Assembly: GCA_023412495.1 (NCBI GenBank)
Contig: JAEYNP010000031.1
Span: forward strand, 1 to 64,000
Length of the DNA stretch: 64,000 nucleotides
DNA from: Pseudomonadota bacterium
GTDB lineage: Bacteria > Desulfobacterota > Desulfobulbia > Desulfobulbales > Desulfocapsaceae
Reading direction: 5' to 3'
The notes below the pieces were generated by a model. That model worked only from the letters and a program-made list of their open reading frames with translations, was not told the DNA's origin and did no database searches. Within the stretch, counting starts at the first letter, position 1, and each line of letters begins with the position of its first letter. Both the position numbers and the translations under genes were made by a program. Of this stretch, positions 1-9,732 are shown piece after piece.

Positions 1-110
1 TTATGGGTAATGACCCTTTTGCGGTAGGTGAGAATCGCGTCCATGAGGAGTTCATGTAACAGACTCTTCGTATGAACGCACGCTTTTTTTCAGGGATGAT
101 TAAAATGCCG

Positions 111-141
111 GTGAACGGTTACGTTGAACGGAATCTATAAT
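111..141 (+). promoter_or_regulatory. possible promoter and attI-like core upstream of the integrase
   Basis: A TATAAT hexamer lies at 136-141 with a weak GTGAAC -35 candidate at 111-116 (19-base spacer). The heptamer GTTGAAC at 123-129 fits the GTTRRRY core of integron recombination sites. Both are short matches in AT-rich DNA and could be chance. No LexA box was recognised. Confidence 0.25.
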
Positions 142-173
142 AAGTCGAAGATAACTATTTTAACTATAATTTT

Positions 174-1460
174 ATGAACGATATCGATGAATTCCGCAGT
201 GCCGATTTTGGGAAGTTTCTCCTGGAGAGCCGTCTGGTTCCAGCAGGAAAGGAAAAATTCATGCTCCACTGGGCCAGAAAATACTTTGAGTTCCGAATGA
301 CGCATCTAGAACTCAAATGGTCGGATCTTCTCCCGCTCTATCTTAAGGATCTGGACGAGACTGGGAATTATGAAGATTGGCAGATTCGCCAGGCCGACCA
401 GGCGGTTCGTCTCTATTTCAGCAACTTTCTCAGGTCGGGTTTGCCATCATCTTCAATCTCGACTTCATCGCCAAAGTCTCTTCTATCCCAGGAGGATGTT
501 CTTAGGAAATTCCAGGAAGCATTGCGGCTGCGGAATTATTCATACCGAACCGAGAAGACATACAATTACTGGGTCGTTCAATATTACAGATACTGCACAA
601 GCCGCGATATTAGTGTAACTGACAGTTCTCCTTGCAGTTCTGACCATGTGCGAGACTTTCTTGCCGATCTTGCCATTGCCAAAAAGGTTTCCGCTTCTAC
701 ACAAAACCAGGCTTTCAACAGTCTCCTGATGTTTTTTCGCCTTGTCTTCGATCAGGACCTGGGGGACCTGAAGCATGCGGTCCGCGCAAGAACCGGTAAA
801 AAACTGCCGGTTGTCCTCTCGGTTGAAGAAACCAGAAAGCTGCTCGGATCTATCGGAGGGACAACTGGCATCATGTTGAAACTGATTTATGGCGGAGGTC
901 TTCGGGTGAATGAATGCTGTGGTCTGCGGATCAAGGATATCGATTTTGACCAAATGCTGCTCACGATACGTGATGGCAAAGGAGGCAAGGACAGAACGAC
1001 TTTGCTCCCAGCCTCCTTGAGTGATGAACTGAAGACGCATATCTCAAGAGTCTGCGCCCTCCATGATCGCGATCTGGCAGATGGATTTGGAGAAGTATGG
1101 CTACCCCATGCGCTGGACCGCAAATATCCCGATGCCCCGAAACAGAAAGCGTGGCAGTATGTCTTTCCCTCCGCCAACCGGTCAGTCGACCCAAAAAGTG
1201 GTAAGGTCCGCCGCCACCATGTCAGCTCCACGACGCTGCAAAAAGCAGTTAAAGCCGCTTTGAAAAGGGCGGGTATAGACAAACACGCCTCCGTCCATAC
1301 GCTGCGCCACTCCTTTGCCACCCATCTGTTGCTGAAGGGTGTGGATCTGCGTCAGATCCAGGAACTGCTAGGCCATGCGAAGGTGGAAACGACGATGATT
1401 TACACCCATGTCGTTAAAGATATGCGGAATCCGGTGGCAAGTCCTTTCGACCTGCTGTGA
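174..1460 (+). CDS. integron-type integrase (tyrosine recombinase)
   Basis: Site-specific tyrosine recombinase of 428 aa, of the type that inserts and excises gene cassettes at attI/attC sites. The catalytic set is visible: Arg244 (GGLRVNE), His375 and Arg378 (HTLRHSF), His401 (LGH) and nucleophile Tyr410 (MIYTH). The family-specific insert between the catalytic boxes, with the ALDRKYPDAP segment followed by KVRRHH, separates it from XerC/D. About 110 residues at the N-terminus, before the usual SAM-like DNA-binding domain that starts near QEDVLRKFQ, form an extension that looks like a partial second copy of that domain. There is no clear ribosome site before the ATG. No attC-like cassettes were recognised on either side, so it may be a solitary integrase or the array may lie before the window. 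Confidence 0.9.
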   Translation: MNDIDEFRSADFGKFLLESRLVPAGKEKFMLHWARKYFEFRMTHLELKWSDLLPLYLKDLDETGNYEDWQIRQADQAVRLYFSNFLRSGLPSSSISTSSPKSLLSQEDVLRKFQEALRLRNYSYRTEKTYNYWVVQYYRYCTSRDISVTDSSPCSSDHVRDFLADLAIAKKVSASTQNQAFNSLLMFFRLVFDQDLGDLKHAVRARTGKKLPVVLSVEETRKLLGSIGGTTGIMLKLIYGGGLRVNECCGLRIKDIDFDQMLLTIRDGKGGKDRTTLLPASLSDELKTHISRVCALHDRDLADGFGEVWLPHALDRKYPDAPKQKAWQYVFPSANRSVDPKSGKVRRHHVSSTTLQKAVKAALKRAGIDKHASVHTLRHSFATHLLLKGVDLRQIQELLGHAKVETTMIYTHVVKDMRNPVASPFDLL

Positions 1461-1521
1461 TCTCGGCAGAAGCAGGAACCGTGCGGTAAATGCATGACAC
1501 CTGCACGGCTAAAAAGAAAAA

Positions 1522-1547
1522 CAGCCGGGCCATGGCTGGCTCGGCTG
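1522..1547 (-). terminator. hairpin followed by a T run on the minus strand
   Basis: The arms CAGCCGGGCCA (1522-1532) and TGGCTCGGCTG (1537-1547) pair with one mismatch around a 4-base loop. Read on the minus strand the hairpin is followed by TTTTTCTTTTTAG, the pattern of a Rho-independent terminator. It would end transcripts from the fatty-acid block. Confidence 0.6.
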
Positions 1548-1563
1548 CTGAATGTGAAGGAAA

Positions 1564-1632
1564 ATAGCGTCTCGGACTGTCGCGGAGTCCGAGACGCTAT
1601 CAAAGGTAGGTAAACCCCAGTTGTTACCTACC
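1564..1632. terminator. two stacked inverted repeats between convergent genes
   Basis: A perfect 15-bp inverted repeat (1564-1578 with 1586-1600, 7-base loop) is followed by a perfect 9-bp one (GGTAGGTAA 1605-1613 with TTACCTACC 1624-1632). On the minus strand the larger hairpin is followed by TTTTCC. The second repeat overlaps the stop codon of the iron-sulphur protein at 1628. The site lies between convergent genes and is most simply a bidirectional terminator. Confidence 0.5.
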
Positions 1633-2806
1633 CTATTCCTATTGTTCGAAGGATCTTCTTCTTTATGCCGTGTAGGACGAAAGGTGTCAACCGTTTCTTT
1701 TCCTTCAAGATGGCTTTGAACAGATCTTTTTTCGTTTCAGGGATCGGCGGGCGGCTGACCGGCACGAGCTTGAGCGACTTGGTCGGACAGGCGTCGATGC
1801 AGGCGCCGCAGCCGAGGCAATGGTCGGCGAGGACCCTCATGCATTTGCTTCTCTCGCCGTTTTCGGAGGCAACCGGTTCAAGCGCCGCCACATTGCAGGC
1901 CTTTTTACACAAACCGCAACCCTGGCAGGTCGCCTCGTCGATCACCAGCGTATAGCTGGTCTTGGCCACCCCCAGGGGGAAACCCTGCTGCAGACCGCCG
2001 AGCAACTCGCAGCAGCAGGAGCAGCAATTGCAGATGAAGGACGGCTTGTGACGGATGTTGTCGGTGATGTGGGTCAGCCGCAGGTTTCGCGCTGTCTCGA
2101 GGATGGCAAGGAGCTGCTCCTTGCTGCGATGCTCGGCAAAACCGCGCCGCACCATGAATTTCGCCGCCGTGCCGAGGGAAATGCAGATCTCCCTGGTCGG
2201 AGCCCCCTTTTTACAGCTCTCGTTCAGGTGCTCCTTCTTGTGGCGGCAGTAGCACATGCCCACAGCCCCGTAACGGGCGGTTTTGATGATCTGCCGGGCG
2301 CTCTCGTAGGTGGCGACCTGGGAAGACACCGGGATATGCTCCTCGTAGGGCAGGGAGCGAGTCAGCGGCGTCTTGCTGCCGAAGAACTCCCGGCCCATCT
2401 TCTGCTCGGGGTCGCCGTAGAGGTACTCCTGCATGAGCTGGGCGAGCTCCGCCACCGGCAGGTCCTGGCGCTGCTTCATGAAGCTCAGCTCGAAGAAGCC
2501 GATCAGCCCCGGCATGAGGAGGTAGAAAGTCCTGCCGCCGTATGTCGTGTCTATCACCAGGCCCTTGTCCGCCATCCGGTCGAGAATCGCATGCAGCCGC
2601 TCGGCTTCGAAGCCGGTCGCCCGGACCAGCTCCGGCAGGGTCGCTTCCGTCAGGGGGAAGCGTGATGCCACGCAGGCCTCGTCCTCGGTGAAGAGGATGG
2701 CGAGGATCCGCCGCAGCTTGTCGCTGTCCGGCAGGCCGACCGGATATTTGTTCAGCCGGTCGATAAGCGGCACGATGCTGCTCTTTCCCTCCAGATGATG
2801 TCCCAT
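1628..2806 (-). CDS. 4Fe-4S dicluster ferredoxin-domain protein
   Basis: Protein of 392 aa. The N-terminal half, with a helix-turn-helix-like stretch around residues 50-90, carries no cysteine clusters. The middle has a Cys-rich segment (CYCRHKKEH and the CNCCSCCCE run). The C-terminal region has two ferredoxin motifs of CxxCxxCxxxC type (CQGCGLCKKAC and CLGCGACIDACP). Such proteins are common next to acyl-CoA dehydrogenases in sulphate- and metal-reducing deltaproteobacteria and are thought to carry electrons from acyl-CoA oxidation. That role is inferred here from position as the last gene of the fad block, 22 bp after the acyl-CoA dehydrogenase. Substrate and partner are unknown. Confidence 0.75.
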   Translation of the reverse strand: MGHHLEGKSSIVPLIDRLNKYPVGLPDSDKLRRILAILFTEDEACVASRFPLTEATLPELVRATGFEAERLHAILDRMADKGLVIDTTYGGRTFYLLMPGLIGFFELSFMKQRQDLPVAELAQLMQEYLYGDPEQKMGREFFGSKTPLTRSLPYEEHIPVSSQVATYESARQIIKTARYGAVGMCYCRHKKEHLNESCKKGAPTREICISLGTAAKFMVRRGFAEHRSKEQLLAILETARNLRLTHITDNIRHKPSFICNCCSCCCELLGGLQQGFPLGVAKTSYTLVIDEATCQGCGLCKKACNVAALEPVASENGERSKCMRVLADHCLGCGACIDACPTKSLKLVPVSRPPIPETKKDLFKAILKEKKRLTPFVLHGIKKKILRTIGIG

Positions 2807-2828
2807 GGTGCTCTCTGCCCTCCTCGGT

Positions 2829-4529
2829 TCACTCGTTCATGACGTATTGATCCTTCAGAGCGTACACCTTTTGCCAGACCCTGGCAAAGCCAACGTTATC
2901 CGCCACGGGCTTTTTGATCATCCGGTTGAACATCTCCTCCTGCTCAGGCGTGTTCTCCTGGCCGAGGATCATCTGCAGGGCAAAGGCCGAATAGTCCTTG
3001 ACGAGGAAAGTGAAAATCTGCTCCAGCACATCGCCGTCGGTGTTGTAGATCCTGGCGTTCTCCAGGATCAGCTGGGCGTAGACGATGAGGGTGAAGAGCT
3101 CGCCCGCGGCGAGCATGTAGTCGATGTTCTTCGCCTGTTCCTTGGTCGGGGGTGCGGTGATGAGAAGCTTGCGGAAAAGTTCAGCCTGCTCGCGGAAGAC
3201 GCGGATGTTGGGCGAATCGTAGCCTTCGTAGGCCAACCGGTGATTGGGGAAACGGACGGAGGCCAGGCCGCCGGTTTTTTGGCGGAAGAGATAGTCGTCG
3301 TCCCCCGGCTCGCGGAGTTGAGGCACCTCGGGGTAATCCACCGGTTCGAAGAAGTAGTTGCGGACGAACTTGATGATCAGCGCCATGTTGACGTGCTCGG
3401 TGCCCTCGAGCTTCGGCAGCATGCCGACGTCGCGGATGGCCATCTCGAAGTAGGTATCCTGCTCGTAGCCCTTGGCGGCGATGATCTCGTGGAGGAGCTT
3501 CACCACCTTCTCGCCCTGGCCGGTCACCTTCATCTTGACGATGGGGTTGAAGAGCAGGTAGCGCCGGTCGTCATCCGAGGCCGCCCGCATGTAGTCCGCC
3601 GCCCGGAAGGCGAAGAGCTTCATGGCGACGAGGCGGGCATAGCTCTCGGTAAAGAGCTTCTGCACGTGGGGAAAATCGGTGACGTAGCGGCCGTAGAGGT
3701 TGCGTGCTCCGGCGTGGTTGATCGCCTCGTAGAGGCAGTGGGTGGCGATGCCGATGGAGGCGCAGCCCAGCTCGAACTTGCCGATATTGATGGTGTTGAG
3801 CGAGGAGTTCCAGGCGTGCTCGCCGCGGGAGACGATGTCGGCCTCGGTGATCGGGTAGTCGTGCAGGGCGTATTCGGCCACATAGGCCTGGCGGACGCCG
3901 GAGGTGTCGATCTTCTTCACGCACTGGTATTTCTCGTGCTGCGGGTCGACCACGAAGAAGACATACTCGCCGGTGCCCTCGATCTTGCCGAAGGTCGAGA
4001 CCAGCGCGGCGCAGTTGCCGTTGCCGATGTAGTACTTCGAGCCACGGGCGACATAGCTGCCGTCCGACTGCGGGACGAGGGTCATTTCGCTCGAGTAGAG
4101 GTCGGCGCCGTGGGTCTTCTCGGAGAGGCCGAAGGCGAAGACCCCTCCCTGGCGGAGCAGGTCGGCGGTCTTTTTCTTCACCTCCTCGTTGGTCCCCATC
4201 CAGATGGGCCCGAGTCCGAGGATGGTCACCTGCCAGGCGTACCAGTAGCAGAGGCCGTAGAAGCCGAGGACCTCGTTGAACTCGCTGATCCGGTACATGT
4301 CCCAGCGGCCGCTTTCGCCGCCGTAGCTCGCGGGAGTGAGGAAATCGGCGAAGATTTGCTCCTGCTTGATGAAGTCGAGGAAATCCTCGTACCAGACCAT
4401 CGCCTGGTCGTCCTCCTTGATCTTCTTCAGGCCCTTGTTCTCGAAGAAGGCGATGGTCTTTTCCACCATCTCCTTCGATCTTGGATCGGCTTGGAATCGT
4501 TGGTATTTTTTCGGATTAAGCAGTTGCAC
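2829..4529 (-). CDS. acyl-CoA dehydrogenase family protein
   Basis: Flavoprotein of 566 aa that should oxidise an acyl-CoA to the enoyl-CoA, the first step of beta-oxidation, passing electrons to electron-transfer flavoprotein. The family layout is visible: an N-terminal helical domain, a central beta domain with FAFGLSEKTHGADL, and a C-terminal helical domain with long extra helices beyond the usual 380-aa length. It is clearly unlike the second acyl-CoA dehydrogenase of the block at 7835, so the two probably prefer different substrates. A palindromic repeat lies directly upstream at 4559-4601. The substrate cannot be read from the sequence. Confidence 0.85.
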   Translation of the reverse strand: MQLLNPKKYQRFQADPRSKEMVEKTIAFFENKGLKKIKEDDQAMVWYEDFLDFIKQEQIFADFLTPASYGGESGRWDMYRISEFNEVLGFYGLCYWYAWQVTILGLGPIWMGTNEEVKKKTADLLRQGGVFAFGLSEKTHGADLYSSEMTLVPQSDGSYVARGSKYYIGNGNCAALVSTFGKIEGTGEYVFFVVDPQHEKYQCVKKIDTSGVRQAYVAEYALHDYPITEADIVSRGEHAWNSSLNTINIGKFELGCASIGIATHCLYEAINHAGARNLYGRYVTDFPHVQKLFTESYARLVAMKLFAFRAADYMRAASDDDRRYLLFNPIVKMKVTGQGEKVVKLLHEIIAAKGYEQDTYFEMAIRDVGMLPKLEGTEHVNMALIIKFVRNYFFEPVDYPEVPQLREPGDDDYLFRQKTGGLASVRFPNHRLAYEGYDSPNIRVFREQAELFRKLLITAPPTKEQAKNIDYMLAAGELFTLIVYAQLILENARIYNTDGDVLEQIFTFLVKDYSAFALQMILGQENTPEQEEMFNRMIKKPVADNVGFARVWQKVYALKDQYVMNE

Positions 4530-4558
4530 CGTGTGTCCTCCTGCTGATTATGTTTTTC

Positions 4559-4601
4559 GTAGGGTGCATTTCATGCACTTGGTGCACGGAGTGCACCCTA
4601 C
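4559..4601. repeat. palindromic intergenic repeat, copy 1
   Basis: An imperfect palindrome of 43 bases begins GTAGGGTGCATTTCATGCAC and ends GTGCACGGAGTGCACCCTAC. The same unit occurs at 9660-9700 and 10959-11002, each time in a gap between genes of the fatty-acid block. It resembles dispersed REP-like elements. Confidence 0.85.
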
Positions 4602-4654
4602 CAGGAAGCGTCAACTTCAAGCTTTTGATGAGTCGCCTTCGGCACTCGCCCCTT

Positions 4655-6655
4655 TCAGGCGATACTCCTGCCGGCGTTATATCCCTGGTGGTTGGCCTCG
4701 AAAACCGTCGCCGGTTTCTGGGCGTCACCCACCACGGCGAATGGAACGCCGAGTTCCTCCGCCACGGCCTGCAGGGGATTGGCGGCCCGGGTGCCAACGG
4801 CCAGTATCACATGGTCGGCCGGCAGTTCGCGAATCTCGCCGCCGTATTCGATCCTCACCCCGCCGTCGGTGATTTCCAGCACCTTGGCCTGGACCAGTGT
4901 CCTCACTCCGTAGCGCTGAAGATCCTGAAGCATGCCCCAGCGGGTCGACTTGCCGAAGTTGGCGCCAAGCGTCTCGGCCATCTCGACCACCGTCACTTCC
5001 TTCGAACCTTCCGTGGCGAGCTTGTAGAGCTTGTCCGGGGCCACCGCTCCGTTCACCAGCAGGAACTTCAGCTCATCACCGGAGAGCGTTCCCGTCTCGG
5101 CCAGCAAGAGGGCGGTCTCGATGCCGGTCGCCCCGCCGCCGATCACCACCACCCGGCGTCCCGCCCCGGCGTTGCCTGAAAGAATTTCCCAGGCCTGGAC
5201 CACATGGGGCTTCTCCACCCCGTCGATTTTGGGAACGATGGGTTGTCCGCCGGTGGCGAGGATGACGAAATCCGGCCTCTCGGACTCCAGGGTTTTTCTG
5301 TCTACCGACCGGCCGAGGACAACGGGAATCCCGTGCAGGGAAACCTGACGGGCCAGATCCTCGGCAAAGATCGTAAACTCGCCGCGGCCCGGCGGAGCCC
5401 CGGCCAGATGGAGCTGGCCGCCCAGGCGCAAACTTTTCTCGTAGATGGTCACCCTGTGGCCGAGCTCCGCCGCGGCGATCGCCGCCGACATCCCGGCCAC
5501 GCCGCCGCCCACCACCAACACCTTGCGCGGCCTCGCGGCTTTTTCCGGCTGCGGCTCGTACTCGTGGCCGGCCCTGGGGTTGCAGAGGCATTCGATGGGC
5601 TTCATCTTGAAGATATGGTCGAAGCAGCCCTGGCCGCAGGCCACGCAGTGGACGATCTCGTTCTCCCTGCCGGTGCGAATCTTCTCCGGCAGCATGGGAT
5701 CGGCGATCAGCCCCCGGCCGACGGCTACCATGTCGCAGAAGAATTCGGAGACGAGGAGGCGGGCAATCCGCGGGTCGTTGATGCGGTGGCTGGCGATCAC
5801 CGGTACCGCAACCCGCTCCTTCATGTCGCGGGCGAGGTAGGCGAAGGCCCCTCGCGGCACCTTGGTGACGATCTGCGGCACCTGGGCCTCGTGCCAGCCG
5901 ACATTGACGCAGAAGGCGTCGGCGCCGGTCTCCTCCAGGGCCACGGCGAACTCAAGCAGCTCTTCCTGGCCGATGCCGCCTTCCATGAAGTCGTTGCCGT
6001 TCAGCCGCACCAGCACAGGATAGTCGTCGCCCAGCCGGTCCTTGATCTCCCGGATCACCTCGAGGCCGAAGCGCATGCGGTTCTCGAGGCTGCCGCCGTA
6101 GTTATCGTTTCGTTTGTTGGTGAGCGGCGAGAGGAATTCGCTGATGAGATAGCCGGTACCGGCGAGGATCTCGACCAGGTCGAAGCCCGCCTTCTTCACC
6201 CGTTCGGCGGCGTCGCCGAAGCGCTTGATGGTGGCGGAAATCTCGTCCCCGGTCATCTCCTTCGGGGTCTCGCGGGTCAGCCGCGAGGCGACGGGCGACG
6301 GGGCCACCGGCTTTTTGCCGCCGAGGAAAAAGGATGAGTTGTAGCGGCCTGCATGGTTCAGCTGGACGGTGGCCTTGGCTCCGCCCTCGTGGATGGCGCG
6401 GGCAAGCGCCGTAAGTCCCGGAATATGGTCGTCCCGGTGCGCCCCGATATTCAGCGGGGTGCCGGAGAATTCGTCGATCGTGGCGTAGCCGACACTGATC
6501 AGCGCCACCCCGCCTCTCGCCCGCTCGCGGTAAAACTCGATGAGCTGTTCCGTGACCTCAAAGTCCCGGCACATGTTGAGATGCATGGCCGGCATGAAGA
6601 TGCGGTTCTTCAGCTCGACCGGCCCGATGAAAATCCTGCGAAACAGTGGATCCAT
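4655..6655 (-). CDS. 2,4-dienoyl-CoA reductase-type NADH:flavin oxidoreductase
   Basis: Three-part flavoenzyme of 666 aa, close to the length of E. coli FadH (672 aa). Residues 1 to about 340 form an Old Yellow Enzyme-type TIM barrel that binds FMN. Next comes a cysteine cluster (CVACGQGC, then ECLCNPRAG) for one 4Fe-4S centre. The rest is a two-dinucleotide module with VVGGGVAGMSAA for FAD and VIGGGATGIETA for NAD(P)H. Members reduce 2,4-dienoyl-CoA, removing double bonds that block beta-oxidation of unsaturated fatty acids. Others act on enoates or aromatic ring products. The position within the fad block supports the dienoyl-CoA role. It lies 9 bp downstream of the metallo-hydrolase gene, so the two are probably co-transcribed. 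Confidence 0.85.
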   Translation of the reverse strand: MDPLFRRIFIGPVELKNRIFMPAMHLNMCRDFEVTEQLIEFYRERARGGVALISVGYATIDEFSGTPLNIGAHRDDHIPGLTALARAIHEGGAKATVQLNHAGRYNSSFFLGGKKPVAPSPVASRLTRETPKEMTGDEISATIKRFGDAAERVKKAGFDLVEILAGTGYLISEFLSPLTNKRNDNYGGSLENRMRFGLEVIREIKDRLGDDYPVLVRLNGNDFMEGGIGQEELLEFAVALEETGADAFCVNVGWHEAQVPQIVTKVPRGAFAYLARDMKERVAVPVIASHRINDPRIARLLVSEFFCDMVAVGRGLIADPMLPEKIRTGRENEIVHCVACGQGCFDHIFKMKPIECLCNPRAGHEYEPQPEKAARPRKVLVVGGGVAGMSAAIAAAELGHRVTIYEKSLRLGGQLHLAGAPPGRGEFTIFAEDLARQVSLHGIPVVLGRSVDRKTLESERPDFVILATGGQPIVPKIDGVEKPHVVQAWEILSGNAGAGRRVVVIGGGATGIETALLLAETGTLSGDELKFLLVNGAVAPDKLYKLATEGSKEVTVVEMAETLGANFGKSTRWGMLQDLQRYGVRTLVQAKVLEITDGGVRIEYGGEIRELPADHVILAVGTRAANPLQAVAEELGVPFAVVGDAQKPATVFEANHQGYNAGRSIA

Positions 6656-6664
6656 AGTCCCTCC

Positions 6665-7615
6665 TCAGCCGCTCGTGGCTGATTGAAACAGAGCCGCAAC
6701 CCGGTCGAAGAGACCGATCTCCTCCAGGGCATTGCGCAGTCTCTCCGGCTCGTCCAGCAGGTCCTGCATGAAGACAGCTTCCGAGCCCTTCAGGAAAAGA
6801 AGAAAGCTGTCCTGCAATCGCCCCCCCAGCAATTTGTCAAGCAGGACCAGCAGGTTCTTCTCTTTCCTGAAGGGCCGTAGCTGTTCGACCCGGATCAGTA
6901 GTTTTTCCATGTAAAACAACAAGGTTTCCTCGATATCGGCGTGCTCGCGGTGGCCGGGGAGGATCCGCCTGCCCTTGAGTCCTGCCAGCTTCACGATGGA
7001 TTCGCAGTAGGCCTTGTAGTTGTTGAAGCGCCCGCCGGTTTCGAGGTCGACATCGAGCAGCGGTGACTGAAATATCCCGCGCAGGAGCGTGTCGCCGGTC
7101 ACCGCCCAGTCTTCCGCCGTGTACACCAGATCGCTCTGGGAATGGCCCGGACAGCTGTGCACCGTTATCCCCAGCCGGGCAGGAAGGTCCGACTCCGCCA
7201 CGCTGAAATTCTTCGGAGAGGGCGGAAATACCGCTCCGCTCTCGAAAATCCGCTTGAGCTCACTCAGATGCTCTCGGGTAAAGCCGAGGCTGAAAAGCAG
7301 CTCGTACATCCCCTGCATCCGCCGCCCGTGCTGATCGATCTTCAGGCAGTCCCGGTAGGGCAGATAAATGGTTGCCTCGCAGTTTTTTTCCAGCCAATGG
7401 GCCAGGCCGTAGTGGTCGATATGGCAGTGGGTGACGATGACGTGGCGAAGACTTGCCAGATCGATATGCTCCCGCAGATACCGCTCCCCTTCCGGTGTCG
7501 GCGGCCCCGTGTCGAACAGCACCTGCTCGCCCGCAACCAATCCTGAATAGCAGTGGACGGGGCCGACAATGTAAGGCGTGTCGATGGTATGCTGGATCAT
7601 AGTCAGTGGGGTCAA
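6665..7615 (-). CDS. metallo-beta-lactamase-fold hydrolase
   Basis: Protein of 316 aa with the dinuclear metal site of the MBL superfamily: HCHIDHYG (HxHxDH), then PGHSQSD with its metal His, GDTLL with the bridging Asp, and PGHREH. The fold serves thioesterases, glyoxalase II, lactonases and RNases. Its place between the dienoyl-CoA reductase and an acyl-CoA dehydrogenase suggests hydrolysis of an acyl thioester, which is inference. The start is just inside one arm of the 7606-7701 palindrome, so its upstream region has been invaded by a repeat. Confidence 0.8.
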   Translation of the reverse strand: MTPLTMIQHTIDTPYIVGPVHCYSGLVAGEQVLFDTGPPTPEGERYLREHIDLASLRHVIVTHCHIDHYGLAHWLEKNCEATIYLPYRDCLKIDQHGRRMQGMYELLFSLGFTREHLSELKRIFESGAVFPPSPKNFSVAESDLPARLGITVHSCPGHSQSDLVYTAEDWAVTGDTLLRGIFQSPLLDVDLETGGRFNNYKAYCESIVKLAGLKGRRILPGHREHADIEETLLFYMEKLLIRVEQLRPFRKEKNLLVLLDKLLGGRLQDSFLLFLKGSEAVFMQDLLDEPERLRNALEEIGLFDRVAALFQSATSG

Positions 7616-7701
7616 ATCTTTAATCTTGACAGCCCCTTTTCTCTTTCAGCCTCAATTATTTGGAATAAAGGGGGATGTCAAGATTAAAGATTTGACCCCA
7701 C
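7606..7701. repeat. 96-bp element with perfect 26-bp terminal inverted repeats
   Basis: GTGGGGTCAAATC begins the left arm (7606-7631) and GATTTGACCCCAC ends the right arm (7676-7701). The two arms are perfect reverse complements over 26 bases around a 44-base core, which itself has a CCCCTTT/AAAGGGG pair. Sequences starting GGGGTCAAATCTTTAAT often flank REP-associated transposase genes. No transposase is present, so it looks like a non-autonomous copy. Confidence 0.8.
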
Positions 7702-7779
7702 CCATACCACCCATGCCGGCGCCCGCCGCAGGGGTGGCGGGTCGCCGGCCAGCAGGGAGTGATCCCCAGGAGAAATTTT

Positions 7780-7809
7780 GGGGCGAATTCAAGATTCAAG
7801 ATTCGCCCC
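7780..7809. repeat. short inverted repeat of the GGGGCGAAT type
   Basis: GGGGCGAAT (7780-7788) and ATTCGCCCC (7801-7809) form a 9-bp perfect stem around a 12-base loop that contains TTCAAGATTCAAG. It is followed by TAC, giving the GTAGGGGCGA signature also present at 21410-21492. It lies just 3' of the acyl-CoA dehydrogenase gene. Confidence 0.65.
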
Positions 7810-7834
7810 TACAACAAAAAATCGGAGCCTTTTC

Positions 7835-9613
<1,779 letters not shown>

Positions 9614-9659
9614 TCCAGTCACCTTGTCGTTTTATGATAGCGTTTTTATTTAGGATACA

Positions 9660-9700
9660 AGGGTGCACTCCGTGCACCAGGTGCATGGAATGCACCCTAC
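9660..9700. repeat. palindromic intergenic repeat, copy 2
   Basis: Copy of the 4559-4601 palindrome in the opposite orientation: GGGTGCACTCCGTGCACC at one end and GGTGCATGGAATGCACCCTAC at the other give complementary arms. It lies in the gap between the thiolase gene and the acyl-CoA dehydrogenase. Confidence 0.85.
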
Positions 9701-9732
9701 TACTCTGCTCATATTGGAGCGCACCCTGCAGA

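Noticed and set aside
1564..1632. attC site for the integron integrase
   Set aside because: The hairpins lack RYYYAAC/GTTRRRY cores at their ends and have terminator-like T runs; they do not match the asymmetric attC folding pattern.
2805..4547. Long plus-strand open frame opposite the acyl-CoA dehydrogenase
   Set aside because: It is the antisense frame of a well-supported gene in GC-rich DNA. Its Val/Gly/Leu/Asp-rich composition has no family features. Similar long plus-strand frames at 5204-6337, 9634-10962, 11047-12525, 13700-15319 and 16153-17961 were left out for the same reason.
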